A DNA stretch of 37,552 nt from Chlorobaculum sp. (GCA_013334855.1 JAAXWU010000009.1:1-37552), one strand, 5' to 3'; counted from the first letter of the stretch, positions 9,564-18,733 are shown. Numbers and translations: made by a program. The notes: generated from the letters alone by a model not told the origin.

Positions 9564-9968
9564 ATGGATACCAGTGCAATTGGCGCCATTCTGGCTTTGT
9601 TGATAGTTATATACTTTTTGTTCCGTCTCGGACACGCATTGGCTACTGATTATTTCAATAGCTCGTTTTATCCCTGGGTGGGAGCGATCGTAATTTTTAT
9701 AACGGGACTGGGGCCAGTAATGGAAAACAATCCGGCCGGTTTCCTCGGATTTATTCCTGTATGCACCTATATCCTGCTGAAGCTCGCAGATGGCATGAGT
9801 TTTGAAGCCTCGCTGATGCAACGTTCCAAGGCGGTTGCCTTTTCAGCAGGAGCCTCCATCATCGTCTATCTGATAACGCATCATCTCTTCCATTTTGGCG
9901 TAATGGAGGCATCGCTCGGCTCGATTATCGCTGCTTTTATCCTCGGTAAGGCGGGTTACTCTGCATAA
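9564..9968 (+). CDS. Small multi-pass membrane protein, unknown
   Basis: 134 residues, preceded by a good ribosome binding site (GCGAGGAGAAG just before ATG). Four hydrophobic segments can be seen: SAIGAILALLIVIYFLFRLG, WVGAIVIFITGLGPVM, FLGFIPVCTYILL, and two short ones near the end (FSAGASIIVYLITH and SLGSIIAAFILGKAG). It is not a family I recognise, and no charged catalytic motif is apparent. It stands alone between oppositely directed genes. Confidence 0.65.
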   Translation: MDTSAIGAILALLIVIYFLFRLGHALATDYFNSSFYPWVGAIVIFITGLGPVMENNPAGFLGFIPVCTYILLKLADGMSFEASLMQRSKAVAFSAGASIIVYLITHHLFHFGVMEASLGSIIAAFILGKAGYSA

Positions 9969-10233
9969 TTCCACTTCAGGACTCACCTTGCGGAGAACCT
10001 GATCGCTTCGCAGAAGGGATGGTTGGCCAATTACAATGGATGCGGACTTCGCATTCCATCGAACCAAAATCACGGCTGAATCGAATTTTTCAGGCAGTCA
10101 AATTTCCGTTTATCCCTGTCACTATACCCCTCATTCGTATACAACGGGGCGATGCTGCCATTGGTTTCAATACCGGCAGGGGATGGGATCGGCAAGGGGA
10201 TGCCAGAATGAGACAAAGTGAATGAGTCGGAGG

Positions 10234-10857
10234 TCAGGAGGCGGAATTCTCGTCGATCACGCTTTCGATCAGGCTGTTGAGGTCGTCGGGCTGACGACTG
10301 TCCTGAACGTCGAGAATGCGCACGCCGGTGGCGAAGCGCTTGTCGTAATAGCTTTCGTTGAGGGTGTCGCGGGTGATGCCTTTGGAGAGGGAGGAGTGGA
10401 CGAAGGTGTCGTTGCCGACGAAGATGCCGACGTGGTTGATGCGGTTTTTGCCATTCTTGAACAGCACCAGGTCGCCGGGTTTGAGTTCGCTTCGTGATAC
10501 TTTCTCGCCCATCGTCGCCATCTCTTGTGAAGAGTGAGGGAGCTTGACGTCGAGCGTTTTATTGAACATGTAGCTGACGAAGCCCGAGCAATCGAAGCCT
10601 GAAGGGCTGTCGCCGCCGAAGCGGTAACGGATGCCAAGATATTGCTTTACGTCGGTGAAAAGATTCTGGATGCTTTCAACCGATTTCCTGACCGGTGAGA
10701 ACATACTGGTTGACGGCGTGGATTGATCCGCTTCGGTTGCCTCGTCGGCAGCCATGAGCGCGGGGGAGTTGAAGATCAGCGAAGCGGCAACGGTGGCGCA
10801 AATCGTTAGACTTTTCAGAATCTGATGGTATGGCCGGGTTTGCTGCTCTGCTCGCAT
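10234..10857 (-). CDS. NlpC/P60 peptidoglycan endopeptidase
   Basis: 207 residues. An N-terminal signal peptide ends near LMAADE, then a linker, then an NlpC/P60 domain from about residue 70. Catalytic Cys90 lies in FDCSGFV, His142 in NHVGIFVG, and a third polar residue is likely His154 in FVHSSLSKGI. The motif order and the RYRFGGDSPSGFDCSG lead-in match gamma-D-glutamyl-meso-DAP endopeptidases of the Spr/MepS type, which cut cell-wall cross-bridges in the periplasm. The C-terminal extension after VRILD is short and acidic. There is no lipobox, so the protein is probably soluble. Confidence 0.92.
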   Translation of the reverse strand: MRAEQQTRPYHQILKSLTICATVAASLIFNSPALMAADEATEADQSTPSTSMFSPVRKSVESIQNLFTDVKQYLGIRYRFGGDSPSGFDCSGFVSYMFNKTLDVKLPHSSQEMATMGEKVSRSELKPGDLVLFKNGKNRINHVGIFVGNDTFVHSSLSKGITRDTLNESYYDKRFATGVRILDVQDSRQPDDLNSLIESVIDENSAS

Positions 10858-10929
10858 AAAAATCTATGGATTGTTCAACTTCCGTGCGAAACGGAGATTG
10901 ATAGTGTTAATGCATTGTTTTTCAGGATG

Positions 10930-13173
10930 TTACATTTTAGGACTCTTTTCGTGATTATCCAAACCTTTTTCACGCCGTTGCCGTGTTTTTCTAAGCTTTT
11001 TCCTGACTTTTAACTGATTTATTTTCATGAAAACCGATACTTCGTCACTGATTTTACGGATAGTCGCGGCACCAAGCGGAAAATATTTCGGCGCGACCAC
11101 GTCGCCGTAACCCTCCTCGATGCCTTTGGAGTCGAACTGCGCCGGATAGATCATGATTTTACTGATACCGGCCAGATGCTTTTCGAGCCGGTCAGGCAGA
11201 TGGTCGAAGCTCATTCTCCAGGAGATCGACTCCCGGCGGGCGGTGATGAAAACGATGATGTCATCCTCCCTGAATTGAGACTTCTGTTTCGAAACATCCT
11301 CCCAATCCCGGAAGCTTTTGTACGGCTCGTACAGAACCGGCGTCGCAGAGGGCATTTTTTTCAGCGCTTCGGCAATGGCAATGCGGCTTTTGCGGTCGCA
11401 ATGGAGTTGCAGCGCAATGCCGAGCTCCTGCGACAGGCGGCTCATTATACGCAGCCACTGCTCGAATCCCTTCTCCTTCTCGACGAGCGGCGGGCAGATC
11501 ACCACCACTCTCCGGTGCATGGCCAGCGGACGGGCGAGCTGGCAGACGAGCGTGGTCTTGCTGGTGCACTCCACGATGCTTCCCGTGGCATCGTTGATCA
11601 TCCGCTCGATGAAGCCATGCCGGGCAGGCCAGTCGAAGATGATCAGATCGGCCTGCGACTCCTTGACGGTTCTGCCGATACCGCTGCAAAAGTTGTAGTC
11701 GATAGTGGCGATAACGTTGATGCGAGCGTCGAGCGAGGTCGCGAAATCGACCACCGGGGCCAGCTCTTTTCTCGCTTTTTTCACATTCGTTTCGGCCTCG
11801 CGGTCATTGGGCACGACGGTCAGGAGGGTCAGCGGATTCGAGGATTTTTTCTCCCGCATCATCACGGCCAGTTCGAGCACCCGTTCAGAGGGCCTCCCTT
11901 CGGCGATGGGCAGCAGAATCTGTTCGCCGGAACCCTCCGGCTCGTTCTCGATTCCGGCAAGAGCGCCGTTCTCTTCGAGCGCCAGCTTCTTCGAGGCGGA
12001 CTCAGTCACCATTGAAGCCACGATGCAGGTCACCAGAATCAGGATGATGGTGCCGTTGAGGATGTTCAGGTCGATGATTCGCGCCTGATAGCCGACCAGG
12101 ATGATGGCAATGGTGGCGGCGGCGTGCGAGCTGCTCAGACCAAAGATGATCTGCCCCTGCGCTTTGGTGTAGCCAAGCAGCTTGCGGGTCGAGAGGGCGG
12201 CGAGCCATTTTCCGACGAGTGCCACCACAGTCAGGACGGCGGCGATAATCAGCGCCATCGGGCTGCTCAGGATCACCCTCAGATCCACCAGCATCCCGAC
12301 GCTGATGAGGAAGAAGGGGATGAAGAGCGAGTTACCGATGAACTCGATGCGGTTCATCAGCGCCGAGGAGTTCGGGATGAGCGGATTGAGGGCCAGACCC
12401 GCCGCGAATGCGCCGACAATCGGCTCTATTCCGGCCAGCTTGGCCAGGAACGCCGAAAAGAAGACGGCGGCCAAGACGAAGATGTAGTGGGCGTGTTTCT
12501 CGTTTTCGAGCCGGGTGAAAAACCAGCGGGCGATGGCTGGCAGCACGAGAAAGACGATGAGCGTGAAAATGGCAATCGAAATGGCCAGGTGCAGCCAGAA
12601 GCTTTGGTCGAGACTGCCCTGGCTGTAGTTGATGATGAGCGCCAGAATGATCAGCACCGCCGTGTCGGTCAGAATCGTGCCGCCAACGGTGATCGCCACC
12701 GCCTGGTTCTTCGAGACCCCCATGCGGCTGGCAATCGGATAGGCGACCAGCGTGTGGGTGGCGAACATGCTCGCCGTCAGGAGGCTGGTGCTGAGGGGGT
12801 AGCTCAACAGGTAGCGGCAGACCGGATAGCCGACGGCGATGGGGATGGCGAAGGTCAACAGGCCGAACAGAATGCTTTTGTAGCGATTTTTTTTGAAATC
12901 GTTCACATCGAGTTCAAGTCCGGCGATGAAGAGAATGTAGAGCAGTCCGATGGTCGAGAACAGCTCCACTGCCGAACTTTTTTCCAGAAGGTTCAAACTG
13001 TGTGGCCCGATGAGCACGCCCGAGAGAATCAGCCCCACCGTGCCGGGGATATTGAAGCGCTTGAAGACAATCGGCGCGAGCAGGATGACGAACAGCACGA
13101 GCGAAAAGACCAGCACCGGATTGGTCAACGGCAAGTGGAATTCCTGAAGAAGCTGACGGTAATAGGGTTCCAT
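10930..13173 (-). CDS. Monovalent cation:proton antiporter (CPA2, KefB-like) with USP-like tail
   Basis: 747 residues. The first 400 or so form a Na+/H+-exchanger fold of about twelve membrane segments, beginning LTNPVLVFSLVLFVILLAPI and including GLILSGVLIGPHSLNLL and GIEPIVGAFAAGLALNP, typical of the CPA2 family. The cytosolic half (about 430-720) contains LLPIAEGRPSERVLELAVMM and DLIIFDWPARHGFIERM, which resemble universal-stress-protein folds often fused to such transporters as nucleotide-sensing regulators. It likely exchanges K+ or Na+ for H+ at the inner membrane. No partner gene (KefG-like) is adjacent. The basic tail KVRKKLRKTRQRREK is notable. Confidence 0.9.
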   Translation of the reverse strand: MEPYYRQLLQEFHLPLTNPVLVFSLVLFVILLAPIVFKRFNIPGTVGLILSGVLIGPHSLNLLEKSSAVELFSTIGLLYILFIAGLELDVNDFKKNRYKSILFGLLTFAIPIAVGYPVCRYLLSYPLSTSLLTASMFATHTLVAYPIASRMGVSKNQAVAITVGGTILTDTAVLIILALIINYSQGSLDQSFWLHLAISIAIFTLIVFLVLPAIARWFFTRLENEKHAHYIFVLAAVFFSAFLAKLAGIEPIVGAFAAGLALNPLIPNSSALMNRIEFIGNSLFIPFFLISVGMLVDLRVILSSPMALIIAAVLTVVALVGKWLAALSTRKLLGYTKAQGQIIFGLSSSHAAATIAIILVGYQARIIDLNILNGTIILILVTCIVASMVTESASKKLALEENGALAGIENEPEGSGEQILLPIAEGRPSERVLELAVMMREKKSSNPLTLLTVVPNDREAETNVKKARKELAPVVDFATSLDARINVIATIDYNFCSGIGRTVKESQADLIIFDWPARHGFIERMINDATGSIVECTSKTTLVCQLARPLAMHRRVVVICPPLVEKEKGFEQWLRIMSRLSQELGIALQLHCDRKSRIAIAEALKKMPSATPVLYEPYKSFRDWEDVSKQKSQFREDDIIVFITARRESISWRMSFDHLPDRLEKHLAGISKIMIYPAQFDSKGIEEGYGDVVAPKYFPLGAATIRKISDEVSVFMKINQLKVRKKLRKTRQRREKGLDNHEKSPKM

Positions 13174-13461
13174 AAGGCTTGCGTTTGCTTCCGGTTATGG
13201 TTGCTGGCCAGAGGGATTTCAGATTGAATTTAAGGAATTTAACTGAATGCACCCGTTTCATGCTTCAGAGAGCGGATAAGGCTTTGTCATGGTTGTGGTT
13301 TGCTTGAAAAGTTCTTTACAAAGAAAAGTCAAAGCAACTATTGTAAAATATTGATGTCAAAAGTAGGCGGCTCATCATTCAGAGCGAGCTTCGCTTGCGA
13401 GTCGTAACCTTCCACGCTATTTTCTCTCTGTTTGAAAAAATCATTCTTACCATTGCATCGC

Positions 13462-14289
13462 ATGAAGAGTTGCTCCGCATCCCTTGGCGTGGTCATTACC
13501 GGCGGCACTGCCGGACTCGGGCTGGCGATGGCGCGGGAGTTTCTGCGTGCCGGTGATCGCGTGGTAATCTGCGGGCGTCGCGAATCGACGCTGGCGTCGG
13601 CATTGCAGGCGCTCGGCGGGGAGGCGCACGGCATGGCGTGCGATGTGTCCGACTCCCGGCAGGCCGCCCAGTTTGCCGCGTTCGCCGCAGGGAAGCTTGG
13701 CGTCATCGACCGCTGGATCAACAATGCGGGCACAGCGGGCCGGATGCGCCGTCCGCTCTGGGAACTCGATCTTGCCGACATCGACGAAACCTGCCGCACC
13801 AATCTTTCCGGCAGCATGATGCCGTGCGCGGAAGCGCTTCGCGTGATGCTCCGCCAGCCCGAGGGCGGGGAAGAGCCGCGCTATCATCTGTTCAACATGG
13901 GATTTACGTCGGCAGGCCTCCGTTCGTCGCCGACTTCCGTGCCGCATCGGGCCTCCAAACGGGCGGTCGCGATCATGAGCGAGCTGCTTCGCCGGGAACT
14001 CGAAGCCGCCGGAAAGCGCTCGGTCGGCGTGTACGAACTGAGTCCCGGCCTTGTGCTGACCGATCTGTTGCTCCGCGACGCCACCCCCGCGCAGAAGCGC
14101 TTTTTCAACGCCATGGCCGAAACGCCGGAAACCGTCGCATCGAAGCTGGTTCCCGCGATCCGGGCCGTCAGCGGGCGAGGAGGCACGCTGCGCTACCAGC
14201 CGTTATTTTTCATGCTTGCCAAACTGGCAGCTTCGTTGTTCGGGTATCGCAAGGAGCGGTTTTTCAATAAGAGCGGAGAGCCGCACTAA
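13462..14289 (+). CDS. SDR oxidoreductase, NYC1/NOL-like, active-site Tyr replaced by His
   Basis: 275 residues from the ATG at 13462; a TTG at 13432 would add ten. The Rossmann motif TGGTAGLG and the NNAG motif (WINNAGTAG) identify a classical short-chain dehydrogenase using NAD(P)H. The run from WINNAG through YELSPGLVLTDLLL and LVPAIRAV resembles, from memory, plant chlorophyll b reductases NYC1/NOL, which would fit a pigment role in a phototroph; this is unverified. The expected YxxxK motif reads HRASK: His162 (CAT, one base from TAT) and Lys166. Loss of the Tyr that donates the proton would impair ordinary SDR catalysis unless His substitutes. It stands alone with no operon partner. Confidence 0.85.
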   Translation: MKSCSASLGVVITGGTAGLGLAMAREFLRAGDRVVICGRRESTLASALQALGGEAHGMACDVSDSRQAAQFAAFAAGKLGVIDRWINNAGTAGRMRRPLWELDLADIDETCRTNLSGSMMPCAEALRVMLRQPEGGEEPRYHLFNMGFTSAGLRSSPTSVPHRASKRAVAIMSELLRRELEAAGKRSVGVYELSPGLVLTDLLLRDATPAQKRFFNAMAETPETVASKLVPAIRAVSGRGGTLRYQPLFFMLAKLAASLFGYRKERFFNKSGEPH

Positions 14290-14403
14290 CACGCAGCTTC
14301 GCTCCACCGTCCCTTCCGTCCATCGAGTCCACGTCGTCTATTTTGCTGCTTTTCGCAAAGAGCTTGACAAAGCGAAGAGCCTGCACACCTAAAAAACTGT
14401 TGC

Positions 14404-14631
14404 TTAGCCATGCGAGAAAAAGAGCGTATTGGCTTTATTGCATTTGGCATTTCCCAAACCCGCAATTATGTCGCCTATGCACCATGCGCCTACCTTCACC
14501 TGACGCCCGACGGGGCGAAACTGTTTGCCAACAGTGAGCTTCTGCGCTTGCGAAGGAGATTCGCAATGCGCTATTACAGGATTCATCAGCAGCATCGCCG
14601 AGAGTAATCCGATGGTCCTGCGTCGCTTCAT
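14404..14631 (-). CDS. Possible small exported protein
   Basis: 75 residues. The start, MKRRRTIGLLSAMLLMNPVI followed by AHC, reads as a signal peptide, and the remainder has two further cysteines (GAWCIGDI, NAKCNK). No ribosome binding site is visible and no family comes to mind. It lies in the 430-base space between two SDR genes, which holds nothing else that I can support. It may be spurious. Confidence 0.3.
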   Translation of the reverse strand: MKRRRTIGLLSAMLLMNPVIAHCESPSQAQKLTVGKQFRPVGRQVKVGAWCIGDIIAGLGNAKCNKANTLFFSHG

Positions 14632-14719
14632 GGCGGTATCCGGTCAATGTTAAATGTTCCGCCTCATTCAGCTTTTGCAGGCATCGCAATCGAATCAGCG
14701 CGAGCCGCTTGACGACCCG

Positions 14720-15463
14720 TCACAGCATCAGCAAGCCTCCCGAGACCGGGATGTAGCAGCCGGTCACGAAGCGGCTGTGGTCGGAGGCGACGGCGAGCAC
14801 TACGCCGGCGATGTCTTCCGGAAGAGCGACGCGCTTGAGCGGGGCCATCTCGCCGATCATCGCTTTCTGCTCCTCCGGGAGCCATGCCGTGGCGTCGGTG
14901 AGTGTGAGGCCGGGGGCGACCACGTTGACGCGGACGCCGAAGGGGCCGACCTCTTCGGCAAGCGAGCGGACAAAGGCGTCGAGACCCGATTTCGCTGTCG
15001 AGTGGACGATGAAGCCCGGCGAGGAGTGGCGCGAGAGAGTGCTCGATATGGCGATGATGCTGCCCGATTTCCGCTCGATCATGCCCGGCAGCACCGCCTG
15101 GCAAGAGAAAAAGATCGACTTCAACTCGCCGGTGAGCTTCGCTTCGAACTCGTCCCAGGTGAATTGCGTGAAGGGTTTGACGGGAAAGCCGATCGATGCA
15201 TTGGCGACAAGCAGATCGACCGGCCCGAGGCGTTGCTCCACTTCGGCGACCATCGTGCGAACCTGCGCCTCGTCACGCGCATCCGCCCGGACGGCCATCG
15301 CACGTCCGCCAGCCTGCGTGATTTCAGCGACGACAGCCATCGCCGCGCTCTCGCTCTGGAACCAATTGACCGCCACCGCGGCCCCCTCGGCGGCCAGAAG
15401 CTTCGCCGTAGCCCGCCCAATCCCCCGGCTCGCGCCAGTTACCAGTGCAACTTTGCCTTTCAT
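14720..15463 (-). CDS. SDR oxidoreductase (FabG-like), active-site Tyr replaced by His
   Basis: 248 residues from the ATG at 15463, where the family normally starts (MKGKVALVTGASRGIG); an upstream ATG at 15502 adds 13. TGASRGIG binds the dinucleotide, VANASIG replaces NNAG, and the end (FVTGCYIPVSGG) matches the usual 'TGQ.I.VDGG'. The catalytic motif reads HSTAK, His154 and Lys158 (codon CAC), in place of YxxxK. Overall similarity is to 3-oxoacyl-ACP reductase-type SDRs, but the substrate cannot be told. It is the second SDR in 2 kb with the same substitution, although the two proteins otherwise differ clearly and are transcribed toward each other. Confidence 0.85.
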   Translation of the reverse strand: MKGKVALVTGASRGIGRATAKLLAAEGAAVAVNWFQSESAAMAVVAEITQAGGRAMAVRADARDEAQVRTMVAEVEQRLGPVDLLVANASIGFPVKPFTQFTWDEFEAKLTGELKSIFFSCQAVLPGMIERKSGSIIAISSTLSRHSSPGFIVHSTAKSGLDAFVRSLAEEVGPFGVRVNVVAPGLTLTDATAWLPEEQKAMIGEMAPLKRVALPEDIAGVVLAVASDHSRFVTGCYIPVSGGLLML

Positions 15464-15510
15464 GATTTGTGCGTGTTGGTTATGAAATATCACACGATAC
15501 AAGGTAGCGC

Positions 15511-15547
15511 AAAGAGCCGCAATCCTGAAAACAGATTGCGGCTCTTT
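15511..15547 (-). terminator. Rho-independent terminator
   Basis: A 14-base perfect stem, AAAGAGCCGCAATC and its complement, with a nine-base loop. It lies 28 bases beyond the stop of the propeller gene and would end that leftward transcript. Leading A's and trailing T's make it usable in both directions. Confidence 0.85.
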
Positions 15548-15574
15548 GGCATCAGATGGAACGGTTCACGCCTG

Positions 15575-17599
15575 TCAGTGCGTCAGCGCAAATGCGATAG
15601 TGAGCGAACGGTCATACTGGCTCTGCCGTCCGTAACCATTGATCGCTCTTGCGGCGACATAGACACTCGCATAGAACGCCGCGCTCGTGCAAGCGCCCAG
15701 AAGTGCGCCCACATTTTTCTGGAAGGTAAATGGCGCGAGCTGCGCCTGACCATCCACGCTGCACTCCGGCACGCCAGGAACCGGCCCCTTTCCAGCTCTG
15801 CCAACGCGCCATGAGTAGGTTGCCTGAAGGGTTGGATGAGACGCGACATAGCGGATCGAGAGCTTGTCGGCAAGGTTGTTATACTTGAGCATACCGCAAT
15901 CGGTCGTAGCGTACACGCCTCCGATTTCCGGCATATCCATTGCCGCCGTACAGACGTTGTTGTCAATCATGACGAACACCACCTGCTGCTGCACCTTGAC
16001 TCCGGCGTCGGTGTAAAATTCGATCGTGAACGTTCGCTTGCCATTCGCGACCGAGACGCTGTTCATGATGAGCCCGAGATCGCTGTTCATATAGAATACT
16101 CCCGGCTGGTGCATGAGATAACAGCCGTCTTTACCCCATTTGGTCTCCGGCTTGAATTCGACCGGAATTTCATATTTCCCGTTTGCCGCATTGAGCTTGA
16201 GATCCCACCAGGTATCCATTCTTGGAGTCGCATCCACCAGTACCCGGTAATACTTTACTCCCTGCTGCGATGCAAGCGGATGGTTGAACTGCAAGGAAAG
16301 AACTCCACCGAATGGTGAATTTTTTACGAACTGGTATGGGTATACAGGCTGCGTGGTGGTATCAGCGTAACCTGCGGCGGTGACAAGATTCCAGGGGACA
16401 AGTCCGATTCCCTTGAAAAGGCCGGTAGGCAATGAAATTCCCGAAAGAATATCGGTCTTCTGGATCATGGTATCGCAGCAGACCAGAAGTTGCGAAGCGC
16501 TAACGCACACCACGCTCGACGGGCGCACCCCCGTGCCGGTGACAACCTGAACGGCGGCGCCTGCGCCCAGTTCGGTCTTGAGCAGCGTCACGCGGTTTGC
16601 CGGATCCCGTTCGGCAACGAAGAAGGAGGATTTCGACGCATCGGCCCACGTGAGGAAGAACGGATTGGTCAGCCCGGTAGCGAGCACAACAGGGGCCTTC
16701 CCCTGAAGCGAGTACTTCGTCACCTTTCCGCCACCCGACTGCTCGCTGATGTAGGCGTAGGCGAGATCGCTCGACACAAGCAGACCTATGGCGTTGTTCA
16801 GGCCGTTGAGGAGAACTTTCTGCTTGTTCGTTTTCAGATCGATCTGGATCAGTCGCCCCGGATTGGCGAATTCGACAACGAAAAGCTGATTGTGCTGCTC
16901 GTCGAGGCACATCTGGTGCGGAGCCTGCAAACCGGTAGCGATAACCGTTGCCGCGTTTCTGTTCGCATTGTTCATGGCAACCCTCACCAGCGAACCGGTT
17001 CGTTCCGTCACGTATGCCGTCAGTCCATTGGCGCTGGTCACGACATCCTCCGGCATGGTGTAGCCTGTTCCGATGGTATGGCAGGGCGAAGCGAACTTGT
17101 AGGTCGCCCACTCTATCTTGAGGTCGTAGCCATACTGCAACACCTTGATTTTGGCGATGTTACCAGACTTTGTTCGTACCGCGAACACATCATTTGCCGT
17201 CAGATGGTTCGTGGCGTCGTTGTTGCCGGGGATCGGAGTCGAACCGAAAGAGAGAGATTGCAAGGCGGCGGGCGTCAGCGAATTGAAATCGACCGGCCCG
17301 AGGTTGACGATACCAACCCCAGCCATCGGCACCATCTGTCTTTTGACGTTATCGATCTGTTCCCACCAGATATCGTAGATTTTTGACATATCTCCTCCGA
17401 GCGTACCCGTTTCGCAGTCAAAAATCCAGGTACCCTTGATAACCGTCGTGCCCGATGAAACGACGCCTGTGGACGGCGCGACAAGATCGAGCACGCTGAG
17501 AGCGCCTTTCGAATACTCGGTAAAGAGAAGCTGGTTGGTGTTCGGCAAATACTTGCTGCCGATTGCAGCGCCCAGATTCTCGGCAATTGTTGTCAGCAT
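15575..17599 (-). CDS. Large beta-propeller (NHL/YVTN-like) protein, unknown
   Basis: 674 residues, with GGAG nine bases before the ATG. The N-terminus (MLTTIAENLGAAIGSKYLPN) is not a signal peptide, so it may be cytosolic or leave by another route. Residues 180-420 carry repeated blades, such as MPEDVVTSANGLTAYVTE, LQAPHQMCLDEQHNQLFVVE and GLLVSSDLAYAYISEQ, which look like an NHL/YVTN six- or seven-bladed propeller. The second half is beta-rich without a recognised domain and has several cysteines (NVCTAAMD, TTDCGML, PECSVDG, LGACTSA). No catalytic residues are evident. A strong terminator follows, and a long gene-free space precedes it, so it is a single-gene unit. Confidence 0.75.
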   Translation of the reverse strand: MLTTIAENLGAAIGSKYLPNTNQLLFTEYSKGALSVLDLVAPSTGVVSSGTTVIKGTWIFDCETGTLGGDMSKIYDIWWEQIDNVKRQMVPMAGVGIVNLGPVDFNSLTPAALQSLSFGSTPIPGNNDATNHLTANDVFAVRTKSGNIAKIKVLQYGYDLKIEWATYKFASPCHTIGTGYTMPEDVVTSANGLTAYVTERTGSLVRVAMNNANRNAATVIATGLQAPHQMCLDEQHNQLFVVEFANPGRLIQIDLKTNKQKVLLNGLNNAIGLLVSSDLAYAYISEQSGGGKVTKYSLQGKAPVVLATGLTNPFFLTWADASKSSFFVAERDPANRVTLLKTELGAGAAVQVVTGTGVRPSSVVCVSASQLLVCCDTMIQKTDILSGISLPTGLFKGIGLVPWNLVTAAGYADTTTQPVYPYQFVKNSPFGGVLSLQFNHPLASQQGVKYYRVLVDATPRMDTWWDLKLNAANGKYEIPVEFKPETKWGKDGCYLMHQPGVFYMNSDLGLIMNSVSVANGKRTFTIEFYTDAGVKVQQQVVFVMIDNNVCTAAMDMPEIGGVYATTDCGMLKYNNLADKLSIRYVASHPTLQATYSWRVGRAGKGPVPGVPECSVDGQAQLAPFTFQKNVGALLGACTSAAFYASVYVAARAINGYGRQSQYDRSLTIAFALTH

Positions 17600-18260
17600 G
17601 ATTCATCTCCGGTTTATTGTTTGGAAACTTTTTTTGAAACAGGTAGTGAAAAACGAAAATTCTTATCCAGACACTGAACGATCTATGTTCAAGGCAACGA
17701 TTGCCCGGCTTCCAGATAAATAACTCAACGAAGCAAAGAAGCGCTGCACGGTCGACTAATCAGGAATTCATTGCAAGCACGATACTAAAAGTGCCGCAGC
17801 GGGCAAAGCTGAGGCGTCAGTGGTCACATCGTCAGCGGTTCTGAACGATGCCGGGCAGCGTCAAGCGTACGCGGTTTTTTATCTGCTGCTTCCGCTGTGA
17901 GTAGCAGATGCCCGTAGTCTCTCAGTATTCACGATTGTTATTTACGTAATTATGAGGTCTTTTGCAAGCAATTTTTAAGAAGACCTCTTCTTGGCAGAAA
18001 AAATTATGTGCTTTATCGCGAACAGAATCGGGTCGCACCGTCGTCCTCAGTGGGGAGTTGCGTGGGGGGTGATCGAGGCGATGATGCTCGATGTATGGAT
18101 GTCGTTGGCGTATTTTGCCGGGGGGACCTTTTTGCTTACAGTGATATGAATGCGATTTACTGCTTTTGCAGCTTTTTGCGTATCGATTTATTCAGGGAGA
18201 GGAGCGGAATATGGCGCAAAAACTGGTATGTTTATACTGAACGAGCAAGTGCAATGTCAC
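17600..18260. other. Gene-poor stretch with an inverted repeat and a 47-codon ORF
   Basis: About 660 bases. GAGGTCTT at 17954-17961 and AAGACCTC at 17980-17987 form a perfect 8-base inverted repeat, either operator or hairpin. An ATG at 18006 opens 47 codons ending at 18149, whose product has one hydrophobic segment (WMSLAYFAGGTFLLTVI); the next ATG follows its stop immediately. There is no ribosome binding site, so I do not call either as a gene. Confidence 0.35.
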
Positions 18261-18493
18261 TCACAGATAAAACCCCAGGCATTGCAAGCTTGCCTGAATT
18301 CGGTCTTTTTTGTTGAGCCTTCTCGACCAGTATTTCGACAGGTCGCCTTTGAGTTGTTCCGGCTGCCGGATGCTACCGAAGTCCCTCGAAGATTTTTTCG
18401 ATCTTTCGCTGAACGGACTTGTCCCCCACGCTGAAGCCAGTACTTCAGGTCATTGGCCGCTTGCCGGGTTACGATTATGGAATATCTTCCCAT
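18261..18493 (-). pseudogene. YoeB/Txe-family toxin pseudogene
   Basis: A broken toxin gene read from an ATG at 18493. It begins [19 protein letters not shown] in one frame, continues [16 protein letters not shown] in a second, meets an in-frame stop (TAG), and then shifts to a third frame giving [19 protein letters not shown] and [14 protein letters not shown] before TGA. The last part matches the YoeB core (PE.LK..LS..WSRRI...HR), the fold of a ribosome-dependent mRNA endonuclease. At least two frameshifts and a stop mean it cannot make active toxin. Its start overlaps the end of the antitoxin remnant, as in working pairs. Confidence 0.8.
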
Positions 18494-18733
18494 AACTGCT
18501 TGCTATCCTTGACCTCCTGGACGCGGCCTTCGGCGATCTCCTCTTCTGCTTCTTTCAAAGCGCTGAGGAGTTCGGGGGTGGAGAAACAGGGGTCGTTGTC
18601 ACTGATCTTGCGGGCATGGATGATTTCATAGGTCTCGCTTTTCCCGCATTGAATGATGACTCGCTCTTTCTGGGCAAGATTCAGGTATTTTCGCAGATTT
18701 CTCCGCAGCTCTGTTGTAACTTATCGCGATCAT
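18475..18733 (-). pseudogene. YefM/Phd-like antitoxin pseudogene
   Basis: From ATG at 18733 the frame reads MIAISYN, then a single extra A shifts it; the next frame gives ELRRNLRKYLNLAQKERVII, then SETYEIIHARKIS, and ends LKEAEEEIAEGRVQEVKDSK with LWEDIP before TAA. The layout is a YefM/Phd-type antitoxin: an N-terminal DNA-binding half starting with 'ISY.E.R.NL' and an acidic C-terminal tail that would wrap the toxin. Removing one base near 18713 would restore the whole frame. It overlaps the toxin remnant by 19 bases. Confidence 0.7.

Noticed and set aside
12124-13227. Long + strand frame (367 codons) opposite the antiporter
   Set aside because: Its product is very rich in D, E, R, Q and H without hydrophobic core, the usual look of an antisense shadow, while the minus strand encodes a clear antiporter.
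14654-15814. Long + strand frame (386 codons) opposite the FabG-like SDR
   Set aside because: It is antisense to a well-supported SDR and crosses the terminator at 15511; its composition is not protein-like.
17881-17909. Inverted repeat ATCTGCTGCT / AGTAGCAGAT
   Set aside because: One mismatch, no T-run after it on either strand, and no gene ending nearby; likely chance or a minor site.
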